Of a stretch of 64,000 bases of DNA, positions 8,386 through 16,995 are shown piece after piece (the first letter of the stretch is position 1; each line of letters starts with the position of its first letter). Source of the DNA: Gammaproteobacteria bacterium (lineage in GTDB: Bacteria > Pseudomonadota > Gammaproteobacteria > Pseudomonadales > Azotimanducaceae_A); assembly GCA_012960755.1 (NCBI GenBank), contig DUAT01000078.1, positions 1 through 64,000 on the forward strand, given 5' to 3'. Under the pieces are notes generated by a model. The model was not told where the DNA came from. It saw nothing but the letters and a program-made list of their open reading frames with translations, and did no database searches. The position numbers and the translations under genes are program-made.

Positions 8386-9807
8386 ATGCAAACCACACTT
8401 GAGCCAAGAATGAAAGATGTCGACGTAGATAACCCGGAAACAGATTCTACTGTTGGTACGAATCAAGCGACGACCCATCGGCGCCACGCGGGTTTCACAG
8501 AAGGTTCTGTTGGTCGCCACCTGGTAAAGCTGGGTTCGTTTATGGCAGTGGGTACGTTGACGATGAACGTCGCGCAACTGGCTGAGGCGGTCTATCTTGG
8601 TATGGTCAGCACTGAGGCGCTGGCGGCAATGGGCTTTGCTTTTCCGATTACCATCACACTGTTCGCCTTTGCCGGAGGTATTGGCTCCGGGGCGTCGTCT
8701 GTTATTGCACGTGCCATGGGCGCGGGAGATCGGGATCGGGTGACGCAGCTGGTAACCCATGCCCAGTTTCTCGCAATTATTGTTGGCACACTGCTCGGTG
8801 CTATCGGTGCCATATTCGCGGAACAGATCGTACAGGCATTGGGTGCGACAGGCATCGTTCAGGATATGACCATACAATATCTTCAGGTCTACATGTTTGG
8901 TGTGCCGTTTTTCCTGCTATCCATCGTCGGTTCAACATTGCTAAGGGCAACCGGAAGCGCCGCGAGCCCTGGCATCATTATGGCGACCGGGTCTATTGTT
9001 CAAATAATATTGGGTCCGATTCTCATATTCGGCTGGTTCGGGATACCTGAACTGGGCATCGCTGGCGCCGCCTGGGCCTACGTCGTGTCCAGGATGGTAA
9101 GTATTGTGCTGTACAGCGTGTTACTCATCAGAACGAGGATGATGCGATGGACTTTCAAAGGTATGTCATCCTCCTGGTCGGCGATTCTGCATGTTGGCGG
9201 ACCTGCGATTATGAGTGGTCTGGTGATGCCGTTCTCAATGCTGATTATCACGAGACTACTTGCTGGCCATGGTCACGAAGTGGTTGCCGGTTACAACGTT
9301 GCTACCCGCGTTGAAACAATGGCACATATGATTCTCTGGTCAGCTTCTTCATCTGTTGAGCCGTTTATTGGCCAGAACTGGGGAGCAAGAAAGTACGACA
9401 GGGTCAGGCGAGCGTTGTTCCTGACGAATGGCTTTAGCCTCGCCTGGGGTGTATTTACCTTTGTCCTCATGTTGCTTATCGGTGAATATGTTGTCTCACT
9501 CATTGACGACAACCAGGTTGTTGTGGATGTCGCGAGCTCCTTTTTCCTGATCATACCTTTAAGCATTGGATTCATGGGCATCATGCAGATTGCAACTTCA
9601 AGTTTCAACGCCAGAGGCTTGCCAATGCCAGCCCTGATAATCTCTGTCGTCCGTACCGTTGTTATTTATGTGCCCCTTGCCATTCTGGCCGACAGGTACT
9701 GGGGTTATGTGGGTATATTTATCGCCACAGCAGTGACTAACGTTGTCGTAGGGATTATTGCCTGGTATTGGAACCAGCAATCAGTGAAATCAAAATCGGA
9801 TCGATAA
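8386..9807 (+). CDS. MATE family efflux transporter
   Basis: A 473-residue inner-membrane protein of the multidrug and toxin extrusion family, exporting organic cations or other small molecules in exchange for Na+ or H+. Twelve hydrophobic segments are visible after a hydrophilic N-terminal tail of about 40 residues. Family features include GGIGSGASSVIARAMGAGD in the first half and the repeated internal symmetry around residue 230 (GGPAIMSGLVMPFSMLII). ATG 8386 is used; ATG 8410 is an alternative with equally poor ribosome sites. Nearby catabolic genes suggest protection from aromatic intermediates, but this is only context. Confidence 0.9.
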   Translation: MQTTLEPRMKDVDVDNPETDSTVGTNQATTHRRHAGFTEGSVGRHLVKLGSFMAVGTLTMNVAQLAEAVYLGMVSTEALAAMGFAFPITITLFAFAGGIGSGASSVIARAMGAGDRDRVTQLVTHAQFLAIIVGTLLGAIGAIFAEQIVQALGATGIVQDMTIQYLQVYMFGVPFFLLSIVGSTLLRATGSAASPGIIMATGSIVQIILGPILIFGWFGIPELGIAGAAWAYVVSRMVSIVLYSVLLIRTRMMRWTFKGMSSSWSAILHVGGPAIMSGLVMPFSMLIITRLLAGHGHEVVAGYNVATRVETMAHMILWSASSSVEPFIGQNWGARKYDRVRRALFLTNGFSLAWGVFTFVLMLLIGEYVVSLIDDNQVVVDVASSFFLIIPLSIGFMGIMQIATSSFNARGLPMPALIISVVRTVVIYVPLAILADRYWGYVGIFIATAVTNVVVGIIAWYWNQQSVKSKSDR

Positions 9808-9894
9808 CGAATTCATAGATCGATTCATAAAATCGCAAGCCGAAACAAAATCGAGTAAACTCCGACAAACAACAAAGCCGGAAATGCAAAATCA

Positions 9895-10779
9895 ATGAAA
9901 TTCATCATTCTTTGCTTCTCCCTCGTTCTCCTGCCGCTGACCACAAGCGCAGAGGAATCCAGACAACCCTATTGGGTCATCGGAAGTTTCAACTCATGGC
10001 AAAGCGCAACAAATGAACGACGCCGTTTAGAGCACGAAACAAAGATGCCAGTGTTAATCGTCAACAGCGATGGTCAGATCCAGAAATACCGCCTGGTGGT
10101 TGCTAAGAGCCTGGTTTCCGAAACCCAGATCACGGATGAAGGCATCACGCCCTGGACCCTGTCAGTCGCCGAGAGCGAACTGGAAATGCCCATACGAGCA
10201 GACCAAGCGGATGAAACCGAGACCGGCACGATGAACTATTATCTTGTGCTGTCCAGTTTCAGGCATGTTGTCCAGGCCGATTCATTCGCCGACCAGATGC
10301 ATGCCAGAAATATACAACCCGTTGAGGTCTCTATAGCAGAAGTGAACAATGAAATATTCTACCGGGTTATCTATGGCCCCTTTGACAAGAGAATTGAGTC
10401 CATTCGAGATCGTTACAATGATGTCGGCGATAATAAAACCTGGTGGTTAATGGCACCCAAGCGGAAACCGGTCCAGGTCGAAACTGATCCCGAGATGCAG
10501 CCAACAGCGATTGCATCCCTTGACGCCTCGACGCCTGAGAACATACTTAAAAAACCTGAACCTGGAGAATCTTATGCGGAGTACTGTTCCATGAAAGCCA
10601 ATGCCGCTGAACGGAACGCCTATTGTTCCGACGACCAGGTTAGCGAGGAACTAACACAGACCTTACAACTCCTGAGCATGAACAATCGGGACTACACCAT
10701 GTTTTGCACGAATGCGCCGGGAAGAGACCGAACGATATTTTGTACCGATGCGTTTTCGGATCGGAGGGTGGGCAGGTAG
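9895..10779 (+). CDS. Exported SPOR-domain protein
   Basis: A 294-residue protein with a signal peptide (MKFIILCFSLVLLPLTTSAEE) followed by two SPOR-like segments, at about 24-65 (YWVIGSFNSWQSATNERRRL) and 117-165 (YYLVLSSFRHVVQADSFADQM, then EIFYRVIYGPF). SPOR domains bind denuded glycan strands of peptidoglycan, so it is probably a periplasmic septal or wall-associated protein. The C-terminal 70 residues hold four to five cysteines (EYCSMKANAAERNAYC, MFCTNAPGRDRTIFC) in a repeated C-x12-C pattern that may form disulfides. The stop is three bases before the acyltransferase start at 10782, so the two are probably co-expressed. Confidence 0.78.
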   Translation: MKFIILCFSLVLLPLTTSAEESRQPYWVIGSFNSWQSATNERRRLEHETKMPVLIVNSDGQIQKYRLVVAKSLVSETQITDEGITPWTLSVAESELEMPIRADQADETETGTMNYYLVLSSFRHVVQADSFADQMHARNIQPVEVSIAEVNNEIFYRVIYGPFDKRIESIRDRYNDVGDNKTWWLMAPKRKPVQVETDPEMQPTAIASLDASTPENILKKPEPGESYAEYCSMKANAAERNAYCSDDQVSEELTQTLQLLSMNNRDYTMFCTNAPGRDRTIFCTDAFSDRRVGR

Positions 10780-10781
10780 TA

Positions 10782-11732
10782 GTGGTACAGCAAAAAAAAC
10801 GTGTGAAAAAAATCATCCGCTACTCAAACAACCTTACAGACTACCTCTCCCTGCGTTACTGGCCAACATGGCTTGGGCTTGGAGCCATGAACGTACTGGC
10901 GCATTTTCCCTACAGACTGACCATATTTCTGGGAAAGCTGTTTGGTAATTTGATGCTGTTTTTCGCCCATGACCGGCGTCGTATTGCGACTACAAACATT
11001 CGATTGTGCTTCCCGGAACTGACCGCCACGAAACAGAAGCAGCTCACCAGACAAACAATGATCGACAGCGGTGTCGGGTTGCTGGAGATGTGCGTCGCCT
11101 GGTTCAATCACAGTAGTATTACTGACGACATGGTCGAGTTTGTTGGTGAACAGCATGTGAGCGATGCGGTAGCAAAGGGTCAGGGTGTCATACTGGTCGG
11201 TGCTCATTACACCACCCTGGACCTGGGTGGTGTGTTGATGGCCAAGTACCAGCAGGTCGGTGTCATGTATCGTGCGCTCAAAAACCCGTTGTTCGACCTG
11301 GTGATGAAAAATTCACGCCAGAAGTTTTGTGCTGAAGTGATTGAGCGTTCAGATATGCGTTCGGTCATCCGCTTTATCAGGAAGGGAGGAATAATGTGGT
11401 ATGCGCCGGACCAGGACTACGGGCCAAAACAGGCTGTTTTTGCGCCCTTTTTTGGCATCGAAGCCGCCACAATAACTGTGATACCACGCTTGGTGAAGAT
11501 CAACAATTCCGCTGTCATCATTCTCGGCCATCACCGAAAACCGAACGGAGAAGGCTATATTGTGACATTCAGCGAACCCCTGGCTAACTTTCCGTCGGGT
11601 GATGAACAACAGGATGCAACGGTCATTAATGCAGCCCTGGAGGAACGAATTCGGCAGTACCCGGCCCAATACATGTGGTTACATCGCCGGTTCAAGACTC
11701 GACCAGAGGGACAGGAAAAACTTTATTCCTGA
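10782..11732 (+). CDS. LpxL/HtrB-family lipid A acyltransferase
   Basis: A 317-residue membrane-associated acyltransferase of the lauroyl/myristoyl transferase family, which adds a secondary acyl chain to lipid A on the inner membrane. His142 begins the HX4D catalytic motif (HYTTLD), and IMWYAPDQDYGPKQAVFAPF is the conserved downstream block. The frame is open from 10704, but that would overlap the SPOR gene by 76 bases. GTG 10782, with GGCAGG about five bases upstream, gives the usual family length. It ends 36 bases before the convergent permease gene. Confidence 0.88.
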   Translation: MVQQKKRVKKIIRYSNNLTDYLSLRYWPTWLGLGAMNVLAHFPYRLTIFLGKLFGNLMLFFAHDRRRIATTNIRLCFPELTATKQKQLTRQTMIDSGVGLLEMCVAWFNHSSITDDMVEFVGEQHVSDAVAKGQGVILVGAHYTTLDLGGVLMAKYQQVGVMYRALKNPLFDLVMKNSRQKFCAEVIERSDMRSVIRFIRKGGIMWYAPDQDYGPKQAVFAPFFGIEAATITVIPRLVKINNSAVIILGHHRKPNGEGYIVTFSEPLANFPSGDEQQDATVINAALEERIRQYPAQYMWLHRRFKTRPEGQEKLYS

Positions 11733-11768
11733 TTCAGGACACTCCGCTAGTGATGACTTACTCCAATG

Positions 11769-14189
11769 CTACTCAGTGCGTAATGCGTGGATTGGGTTGG
11801 CCTTCGCAATTCTGAAGGCATGAATGGAGACGGTGGCCCACGCGAGCACTATCCCGATCATTCCGGCAACCACAATAAAGACGCCAGAAAAAGGCAGACG
11901 ATCAGCAAAAAAATCAAGATAGGTGCGCGAAGCAAAATATGCAGCGGGTAGGGCAATCAGTGACGCCCATATTATGGGCTTAGAAAACTGCCAGATCAGC
12001 AATCTGATTATCTGCACCAGGTTGGCACCCATGACTTTCCGTAGGCCAATTTCCCGGGTCCTTTGTTCCACCATAAATGCCGCCAGGCCGAAGAGTCCAA
12101 CCATCGACAGGGTCATGGCAAGAAAAGCGAAGCCAGTCAGCGCCTGGGTCATTGCTGAGTATATTCTAAATACATCGTTGAAAGTTTCGTCAAGAAACTG
12201 CACTTGAATCGGGTATTCAGGGATTATTTCATCCCATACTTTCTCGACATCCACTAATGTGGATTGAAAGTCCCGTCCCAGGATTCTTACCGACGCAATG
12301 TCGTAGTATTGCGAGCCCTTGAGGAACACCATGGCCTTGACCTGATTATGAAAGCCGCGAAAGTTCTGGTCGGGGATGACCCCAACGACCGTGTAAGCGT
12401 GGATTTGTTCAGTCGTCGAGTAATCGTAGAAGACCGGGTGCTCGGTAGCCATGTTATATCCCAGTTCATCAAGCATCATCTCGTTGACTACCACATTCAC
12501 CGTGTAAACACCTTCCTTCAAGGTGTCATCGGAAACTTCTTCGCCCAGACCCCGGCCTTTTAGAAGTGGAATATCATATACCTCAAAAAATCCCGGGTTT
12601 ATTGCCACTTGCAGCGGTGTGAAGACGCCCGATTCATCACCCCTCACTGCAGTGACCCGCAAGGGTGAGTTACTTTGCTGGAACGGAATCTGACTTGAAT
12701 AGCCAAAACCCGTCACACCCGAAACAGCGCTGATTTCATTTTTGAGTACTTCCAGCCGGGATTGAATCTCAGGGACATTCAGCCGTTGTAAAGAGACCAC
12801 CTGTGATCGCGGAAAAACATCACCGCTTTCCTGCAGTTTGGCATTCTGGAAAAACACCACCAGCACAATGGCCAGCATGAAAATCGAAATTGCAAATTGT
12901 ACGCCGAGCATAATTGAGCGAAATAACGTTCCCTTGCTGCTTCCTGGAGAACTGTCACGCAGGGCGTCAATGGGACTGGTTTGCGTAATCAAGTACGCAG
13001 GATAAGCACCGGCTATTACACCCACTGCGAAAGTTGTCAGCAATAACCATGGAAGCGTGACGGCATAGTCGATAGTCATCCCTTTGCCGAGACTGGCGTT
13101 GAATACCGGCACCACCAGTTCGAGAACACCTACCGCGAGTACCATAGAGATGGTTGCAATGAGCACGCTTTCAACCAGGAACTGGACCAGCAACTGGGAG
13201 CGATCAGCACCCATTGTTTTTCGCAGGCCAACTTCCCGCGTTCTTCCAAACGATTGTGCTGTCGCAAGATTCGTATAATTAACAATGGCGACAATCAGCA
13301 CGAGAATAGCGAGCAACTGCACCGTCTCAATAATCGGCATCCCCAGTGCAGTCCACAGGAACGTATTGGCATCCTGCAGTCGGCTCACCTTGAAACCGGT
13401 AATAATATCGCTTTGTTCACTGGGATAGTGGCTGCTGAACATACCGTCCATTTTTGTTTGTAACCACGATAGCCTGGTCTTGTCCGGCGCTAACAGATAG
13501 GTAAGGTCGTGGAGGTCGAGGTTTTCCCAGTTGCCTTCCTCAACATTGTTGTCTTCGCTGTTCAGCACCGAGATATGTGCCACCAGTTCGAACGGATATG
13601 AAATAACGAGCGAAGAGTTAAAGTGAGAATTCGCAGGCAGATCCGCAACAACTGCGGTCACGTTGACTACTTTGTCGTGATCGAGTTCAATTGACCGCCC
13701 GAGGGCAGGCCCTTCACCAAAATACTTCGTTGCCGCGCTGCGGGTTATCACCAGACCATTTTTGACATCCAAAGCAGTCTGGTTTCCTTCGAGGTAGGCG
13801 AAATCAAAAATTCGCAGTAAGTCAGCGTCAGCGAATCGTATCACCTGGTAATAGTCACTGTTCTCCACCGAAACCAGCATTTCCCTTCTCAGGGTACGCG
13901 CGACCAGATCAATTTCAGGGATATCTGCCTTGACTAAGGGGCCGACTGCAGTATTGGCGCTGTCAATTACGCTGATACCGATATCCGCAGTGGGTGAAAA
14001 TATGGAACCTACGGTGAAAATCCGGTCAGAATTTTTGAAAAATACGTCATGTGTATTCTCGTAATTTGCCAGCAGGGAACCGAATAAAAATACACTCAGA
14101 CCTACGACCAGTCCCAGAATGTTGATCGATGAATAGAGTTTGTTTTTCAGGATATGGCGCCACGCAATCAACAGATAATTTTTGATCAT
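11769..14189 (-). CDS. ABC transporter permease, MacB/FtsX type (two-module)
   Basis: An 806-residue inner-membrane permease with two MacB_PCD-FtsX modules, as in the family annotated as putative ABC transport system permease. It has an N-terminal TM (about 20-45), a periplasmic domain to about 280, three TMs (about 285-400), then a second unit with one TM near 430, a periplasmic part, and three TMs at the C-terminus. REVGLRKTMGAD and REIGLRKVMGAN are the paired coupling motifs. Such permeases work in mechanotransmission or lipoprotein/peptide export with a cognate ATPase. No ATPase gene is adjacent, so the partner must be elsewhere. Confidence 0.87.
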   Translation of the reverse strand: MIKNYLLIAWRHILKNKLYSSINILGLVVGLSVFLFGSLLANYENTHDVFFKNSDRIFTVGSIFSPTADIGISVIDSANTAVGPLVKADIPEIDLVARTLRREMLVSVENSDYYQVIRFADADLLRIFDFAYLEGNQTALDVKNGLVITRSAATKYFGEGPALGRSIELDHDKVVNVTAVVADLPANSHFNSSLVISYPFELVAHISVLNSEDNNVEEGNWENLDLHDLTYLLAPDKTRLSWLQTKMDGMFSSHYPSEQSDIITGFKVSRLQDANTFLWTALGMPIIETVQLLAILVLIVAIVNYTNLATAQSFGRTREVGLRKTMGADRSQLLVQFLVESVLIATISMVLAVGVLELVVPVFNASLGKGMTIDYAVTLPWLLLTTFAVGVIAGAYPAYLITQTSPIDALRDSSPGSSKGTLFRSIMLGVQFAISIFMLAIVLVVFFQNAKLQESGDVFPRSQVVSLQRLNVPEIQSRLEVLKNEISAVSGVTGFGYSSQIPFQQSNSPLRVTAVRGDESGVFTPLQVAINPGFFEVYDIPLLKGRGLGEEVSDDTLKEGVYTVNVVVNEMMLDELGYNMATEHPVFYDYSTTEQIHAYTVVGVIPDQNFRGFHNQVKAMVFLKGSQYYDIASVRILGRDFQSTLVDVEKVWDEIIPEYPIQVQFLDETFNDVFRIYSAMTQALTGFAFLAMTLSMVGLFGLAAFMVEQRTREIGLRKVMGANLVQIIRLLIWQFSKPIIWASLIALPAAYFASRTYLDFFADRLPFSGVFIVVAGMIGIVLAWATVSIHAFRIAKANPIHALRTE

Positions 14190-14233
14190 TTATTGGCTCT
14201 TACTCCACCTGCTATCAGACTCCGGCTTTTCGC

Positions 14234-15043
14234 TTAAGTGCCCCTTTCCGGGCCTTTCAACGTCACCCCACCATCGACAATCAGACATTGCCCCGTGACG
14301 TATCGTGCCATGTCTGAAACCAGATACAAAACCGCATTGCCCACATCCCAACCGGTTCCTTCTATTTGCAGCAGCGATGAATTTCGTCGATTTTCCCTGG
14401 CGATGTCACTCATTCCATGAGCAGAAACCAAAGGAGTATATACCGGACCGGGCAGCACACAGTTAACCCGAATTCCATCTGGCGCGTGATCCACCGCCAT
14501 CGCTTTGCTCAGGCTGATGACTGCACCTTTTGACGCAGAGTAAGCGGTCAGCCCTCTCGGTCGGATTGCCGAGATAGATGAAACATTAACAATTGAACCA
14601 CCGTCTGAGTTTTTCATCGCTGGAATCGCGTGTTTGGCCATCAGGAACATTGTCGTGACGTTAACACGCATCACCCGCTCCCAATTTAAAGGTTGCTCGT
14701 CGACAACGCTGCCGCGGCTGCCTATACCGACATTGTTATCGAGGATATCCAACCTGCCGAATCGCTCGACAGTATCCGCAACGATCTTCTTACAAACTAC
14801 TTCGTCAGTGATGTCCCCACCCAATGCAAACCCCCGGTTCGATGCCATCATCGAAACAGTCGTTTCGGCGCGCTCAACTTCCCGGTCCACCACAACAACA
14901 CTTGCGCCAGCCTTGTCTAACAGTAACGCTGCAGCGCGACCGTTGCCAATGCCGTCGTTGAGAGCCCCGCCACCAGTTACAATCGCGACTTTGTTTTCAA
15001 GCTGGTAACCAAAGGGAATTGTTATTGTCACCGGTTTCTCCAC
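14234..15043 (-). CDS. Short-chain dehydrogenase/reductase (SDR)
   Basis: A 269-residue classical SDR oxidoreductase. The nucleotide-binding motif TGGGALNDGIGNG runs from residue 23 to 35 and contains four more residues than the usual TGxxxGIG spacing. NNVG (103-106) replaces NNAG, Ser155/156 is in VNVSSISA, and Tyr168 with Lys172 forms YSASK. The Asp53 after the second strand (VVVVDRE) favours NAD(H). SDRs with this shape are often fabG-like ketoreductases or diol dehydrogenases. It is divergent from the MFS carrier at 15116 and lies 44 bp upstream of the permease. The substrate is unknown. Confidence 0.9.
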   Translation of the reverse strand: MEKPVTITIPFGYQLENKVAIVTGGGALNDGIGNGRAAALLLDKAGASVVVVDREVERAETTVSMMASNRGFALGGDITDEVVCKKIVADTVERFGRLDILDNNVGIGSRGSVVDEQPLNWERVMRVNVTTMFLMAKHAIPAMKNSDGGSIVNVSSISAIRPRGLTAYSASKGAVISLSKAMAVDHAPDGIRVNCVLPGPVYTPLVSAHGMSDIARENRRNSSLLQIEGTGWDVGNAVLYLVSDMARYVTGQCLIVDGGVTLKGPERGT

Positions 15044-15115
15044 TTTTGGATGTTCACTGGCACAATATACAGATCTTTGCCCCGATGCTGTAAATAGTTG
15101 TGGTTTAATACTCCC

Positions 15116-16483
15116 ATGTCCACAATTTCACCCAGCAACACGAGCATCCTTGACGACGGTTATCCAAGTCTCAATTCCGCCAGTTACAGTCTCGGGTTGT
15201 TATTCTCGGCCTACATTCTCTCTTTTATCGACCGACAGATCCTGGCCTTGCTGGTTGGCCCGATCAGGGAAGACTTTGGCATCAGCGACTTCGAGTACAG
15301 CTTACTTGCGGGAGCAGCATTTGCTTTACTTTACGCCTTTGCTGGTCTGCCTCTCGGCAGACTTGCTGACCGCTATTCCAGGCGAGTGATAGTTTCAGGC
15401 TCTGTATTTTTCTGGAGCCTGATGACAGTATCCAGTGGATTAACGCAAAACTTTACCCAATTGTTCGTGGCTCGTATGGGAGTCGGCGCAGGTGAAGCAG
15501 GATTATCCCCCCCAGCATACTCGCTGATTCTCGATAGCTTTCGCCCAAAACATGTCGGTTTTGCGATGTCTTTCTACAAACTTGGGGTAAAGGTGGGGGC
15601 CGGACTCGCCCTGATCATCGGTGGCCTGTTGTACGACTATTACGCGAGCGTGGGGGTCATCAGTATCCCGCTGATCGGTGAGATCAAACCATGGCAGGCG
15701 ACACTGATTACCGTAGGTGCACCCGGCATGTTACTGAGCATTTTGTTGCTGACTATTGATGAGCCAAGAAGAAAAGGACTCATCTCCAACAATGGTGAGG
15801 TACTGGAGCAGATACCCCTAACCGATGTAGTTAGTTTCATGTGGGAAAAACGCAGAGTCTACCTTTGTCTGTTGCTTGGCTCCTCATTGATGGCAATGGC
15901 TCAGTATGGAAGTGCCGCATGGTACCCGGAGCTGTTTACCCGCAATTACGGTTTGTCAAAGAGTGAAGCGGGCGTTTCCTATGGCATGATCATACTGATT
16001 GCAGGCAGCGCAGGCGTCATGGTTGCAGCCTGGTGCGCGAGCCTGTTAAGGAAACGCGGCTACATCGACGCAAACGTTCGTACCATGTGCTTCGCTGCTA
16101 TTTTAGCGATACCTTTCATGACTGCTGCGCCACTCATGGGTTCTGCTGAACGCACCCTGCTGATGCTGTGGCCCGCAGTTTTCCTGTCAGGATCCTACCT
16201 TGGCATTATGGCAGTGTCGATCGTTGAGATTACTCCAAACCAGATGCGAGGGCAGATTACCGCTGTCTACATATTTGCCACCAGCATGATCGGCATGGCA
16301 CTCGGCGGTAGTATTCTGGCGGCGTTCACTGACTTTCTGTACCAGGATGATGCGATGCTGCACTATTCAATCGCCACTGCCTGTGTACTGTTCTACCCTC
16401 TTGCTGCAATACTATTTTTCTATTGCTTACCTGCTTACCGATCATCAATCGAAGCATCGACCAGTTGGAAATCTCCGGGCTGA
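15116..16483 (+). CDS. MFS transporter (spinster-like)
   Basis: A 455-residue inner-membrane carrier of the major facilitator superfamily with twelve hydrophobic segments. SFIDRQILALLVGPIREDFG and the loop 2-3 signature GRLADRYSRR place it near the spinster-like group common in aromatic- and steroid-degrading bacteria. The frame opens with a TTG at 15098, but ATG 15116 (MSTISPSNTS) is the better start. It is divergent from the SDR gene with about 70 bp between, and convergent with the membrane protein at 16614. It probably takes up an organic acid used by the surrounding enzymes. Confidence 0.9.
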   Translation: MSTISPSNTSILDDGYPSLNSASYSLGLLFSAYILSFIDRQILALLVGPIREDFGISDFEYSLLAGAAFALLYAFAGLPLGRLADRYSRRVIVSGSVFFWSLMTVSSGLTQNFTQLFVARMGVGAGEAGLSPPAYSLILDSFRPKHVGFAMSFYKLGVKVGAGLALIIGGLLYDYYASVGVISIPLIGEIKPWQATLITVGAPGMLLSILLLTIDEPRRKGLISNNGEVLEQIPLTDVVSFMWEKRRVYLCLLLGSSLMAMAQYGSAAWYPELFTRNYGLSKSEAGVSYGMIILIAGSAGVMVAAWCASLLRKRGYIDANVRTMCFAAILAIPFMTAAPLMGSAERTLLMLWPAVFLSGSYLGIMAVSIVEITPNQMRGQITAVYIFATSMIGMALGGSILAAFTDFLYQDDAMLHYSIATACVLFYPLAAILFFYCLPAYRSSIEASTSWKSPG

Positions 16484-16613
16484 CGGCGATGAACGCAAAT
16501 TCAAGATAGCAATTCTTGAACCCACCTGACCAGACAATCCTGAGTTTCCAAACTCGTAAGGCGCAGGCCAAGATGATGCCGATTAACGTCAGATCAAGCT
16601 TGGGGACACTTGA

Positions 16614-16985
16614 CTATTGAGCTGCGTGGATAATAAAGCCACCGAACCCCACCACCAACAATCCCATTGCCCGGGCAAATGGCCTGATCGCCTTCAAATA
16701 CCAGCTAACAAGATCCTGAAAATCACTGAGCCCGATCAGGCCACGAACCATGCCCTTTACTATGGCGATCATTCCAATAATTGTGAAAACAGCAGGGTAC
16801 TTTGATTCTTCAGCGAAGCTGATGAACAAGATGCCTATCATCAAGCCGAGCAGGACGTTGATCACTTTGAATTGCATCGACATCGCGTATTTACGGATCA
16901 GCTCGAAACTGACATCCGGCCTGATAGTAATAAACAACCCCAGTGCCATGAATACAGCGCCGACGAATACGATAAGGTATGCCAT
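16614..16985 (-). CDS. Small membrane protein, unknown
   Basis: A 123-residue protein with four likely membrane segments (about 2-20, 43-57, 65-82 and 103-120) and short loops. I do not recognise a named family. It lies 10 bases downstream of the double CoA-transferase on the same strand and so is probably the last gene of a four-gene operon starting with the enoyl-CoA hydratase at 21243. The reading frame ends 130 bp from the convergent MFS gene, a gap that contains a GAGTTT-CC-AAACTC hairpin near 16540. Confidence 0.65.
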   Translation of the reverse strand: MAYLIVFVGAVFMALGLFITIRPDVSFELIRKYAMSMQFKVINVLLGLMIGILFISFAEESKYPAVFTIIGMIAIVKGMVRGLIGLSDFQDLVSWYLKAIRPFARAMGLLVVGFGGFIIHAAQ

Positions 16986-16995
16986 TATTCAAACC

